Of a stretch of DNA of 6,785 bases, positions 6,580 through 6,785 are shown one piece after another. Each line of letters opens with the position of its first letter. Within the stretch, counting starts at the first letter, position 1. The notes under the pieces are model-generated. The model saw nothing but the letters and a program-made list of their open reading frames with translations. It was not told where the DNA came from and ran no database searches. The DNA is from Nitrosomonas sp. (GTDB lineage Bacteria; Pseudomonadota; Gammaproteobacteria; Burkholderiales; Nitrosomonadaceae): the NCBI GenBank assembly GCA_003514765.1, contig DOOY01000167.1, positions 1-6,785 of the forward strand. Reading direction: 5' to 3'. Both the position numbers and the translations under genes were made by a program.

Positions 6580-6785
6580 TTATTCCTGTATGGACAGATG
6601 TGCGATACCTGCATTTAAGTCTGCGCCTTTGGCTTCTTTTCCTTCCAGTTTGATTTGTAAACGCAATTCATTCATGGAGTCTGCGTTTCTTAAAGCATCC
6701 TCATAACTAATAAGACCCGCTTCGTATAACTCAAAAAGAGCCATATCAAACGTTTGCATGCCAAGTTCGCGTGATTTTTTCATAA
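6580..6785 (-). CDS. pilU: PilT/PilU-family type IV pilus retraction ATPase, C-terminal end only
   Basis: The last 67 codons of a gene that begins beyond the right edge; the in-frame Met at 6783 is internal, not a start. The sequence KKSRELGMQTFDMALFELYEAGLISYEDALRNADSMNELRLQIKL matches the tail of PilU, where an effector helix (QTFDxALFxLYExGxIxYEDALRNADSxNxLRLxIKL) is followed by a variable end. PilT itself usually has a shorter, different ending, so PilU is preferred. PilU is a cytoplasmic hexameric ATPase that works with PilT to power retraction of type IV pili in twitching motility and DNA uptake. The ATPase core (Walker A and B) lies outside the window and could not be checked. There is no terminator after the TAA; the next gene starts 39 bp on. 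Confidence 0.85.
   Translation of the reverse strand, partial: MKKSRELGMQTFDMALFELYEAGLISYEDALRNADSMNELRLQIKLEGKEAKGADLNAGIAHLSIQE

Overview
All genes in this window lie on the minus strand, so transcription runs from the right edge to the left. The gene set is a PilU-type pilus motor end, a ComEC DNA-uptake channel, an AmmeMemoRadiSam cassette and an exported LamG-like protein. With moderate GC (judged by eye near 47-50%), this fits a Gram-negative proteobacterium, most likely a betaproteobacterium, perhaps of the Nitrosomonadales. The organism call is an inference from gene style, not from a marker gene.

Layout in transcription order. (1) 6580-6785: the last 67 codons of a PilT/PilU-family ATPase, best matched to PilU. 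(2) 5838-6540: a 233-residue protein with a helix-hairpin-helix-like segment, split into two frames at a run of seven A. Removing one A rejoins both halves. (3) 5752-5837: an 86-bp AT-rich gap with a possible promoter. (4) 4328-5751: MEMO1-like protein and AMMECR1-like protein. (5) 3211-4344: the matching radical SAM enzyme. (6) 788-3193: full-length ComEC, starting 17 bp after the radical SAM stop codon. (7) 576-787: a 212-bp noncoding stretch with a weak promoter candidate. (8) 1-575: the start of a secreted concanavalin-A/LamG-like protein that leaves the window at the left edge and has no stop codon inside it.

MEMO1, AMMECR1, radical SAM and comEC are packed with gaps of 2, -17 and 17 bp, so they very probably form one transcript. 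The first three are the conserved AmmeMemoRadiSam trio, a widespread system whose chemistry is, as far as I know, not settled. ComEC carries single-stranded DNA across the inner membrane during transformation, and PilU helps power retraction of type IV pili that capture DNA. The window therefore has two transformation-related genes flanking the trio, but proximity alone does not prove a functional link.

The points most worth checking are the A7 frameshift, the AmmeMemoRadiSam-comEC linkage, and the cysteine-rich ends of the radical SAM protein. No RNA gene, insertion sequence, CRISPR array or strong intrinsic terminator was seen.
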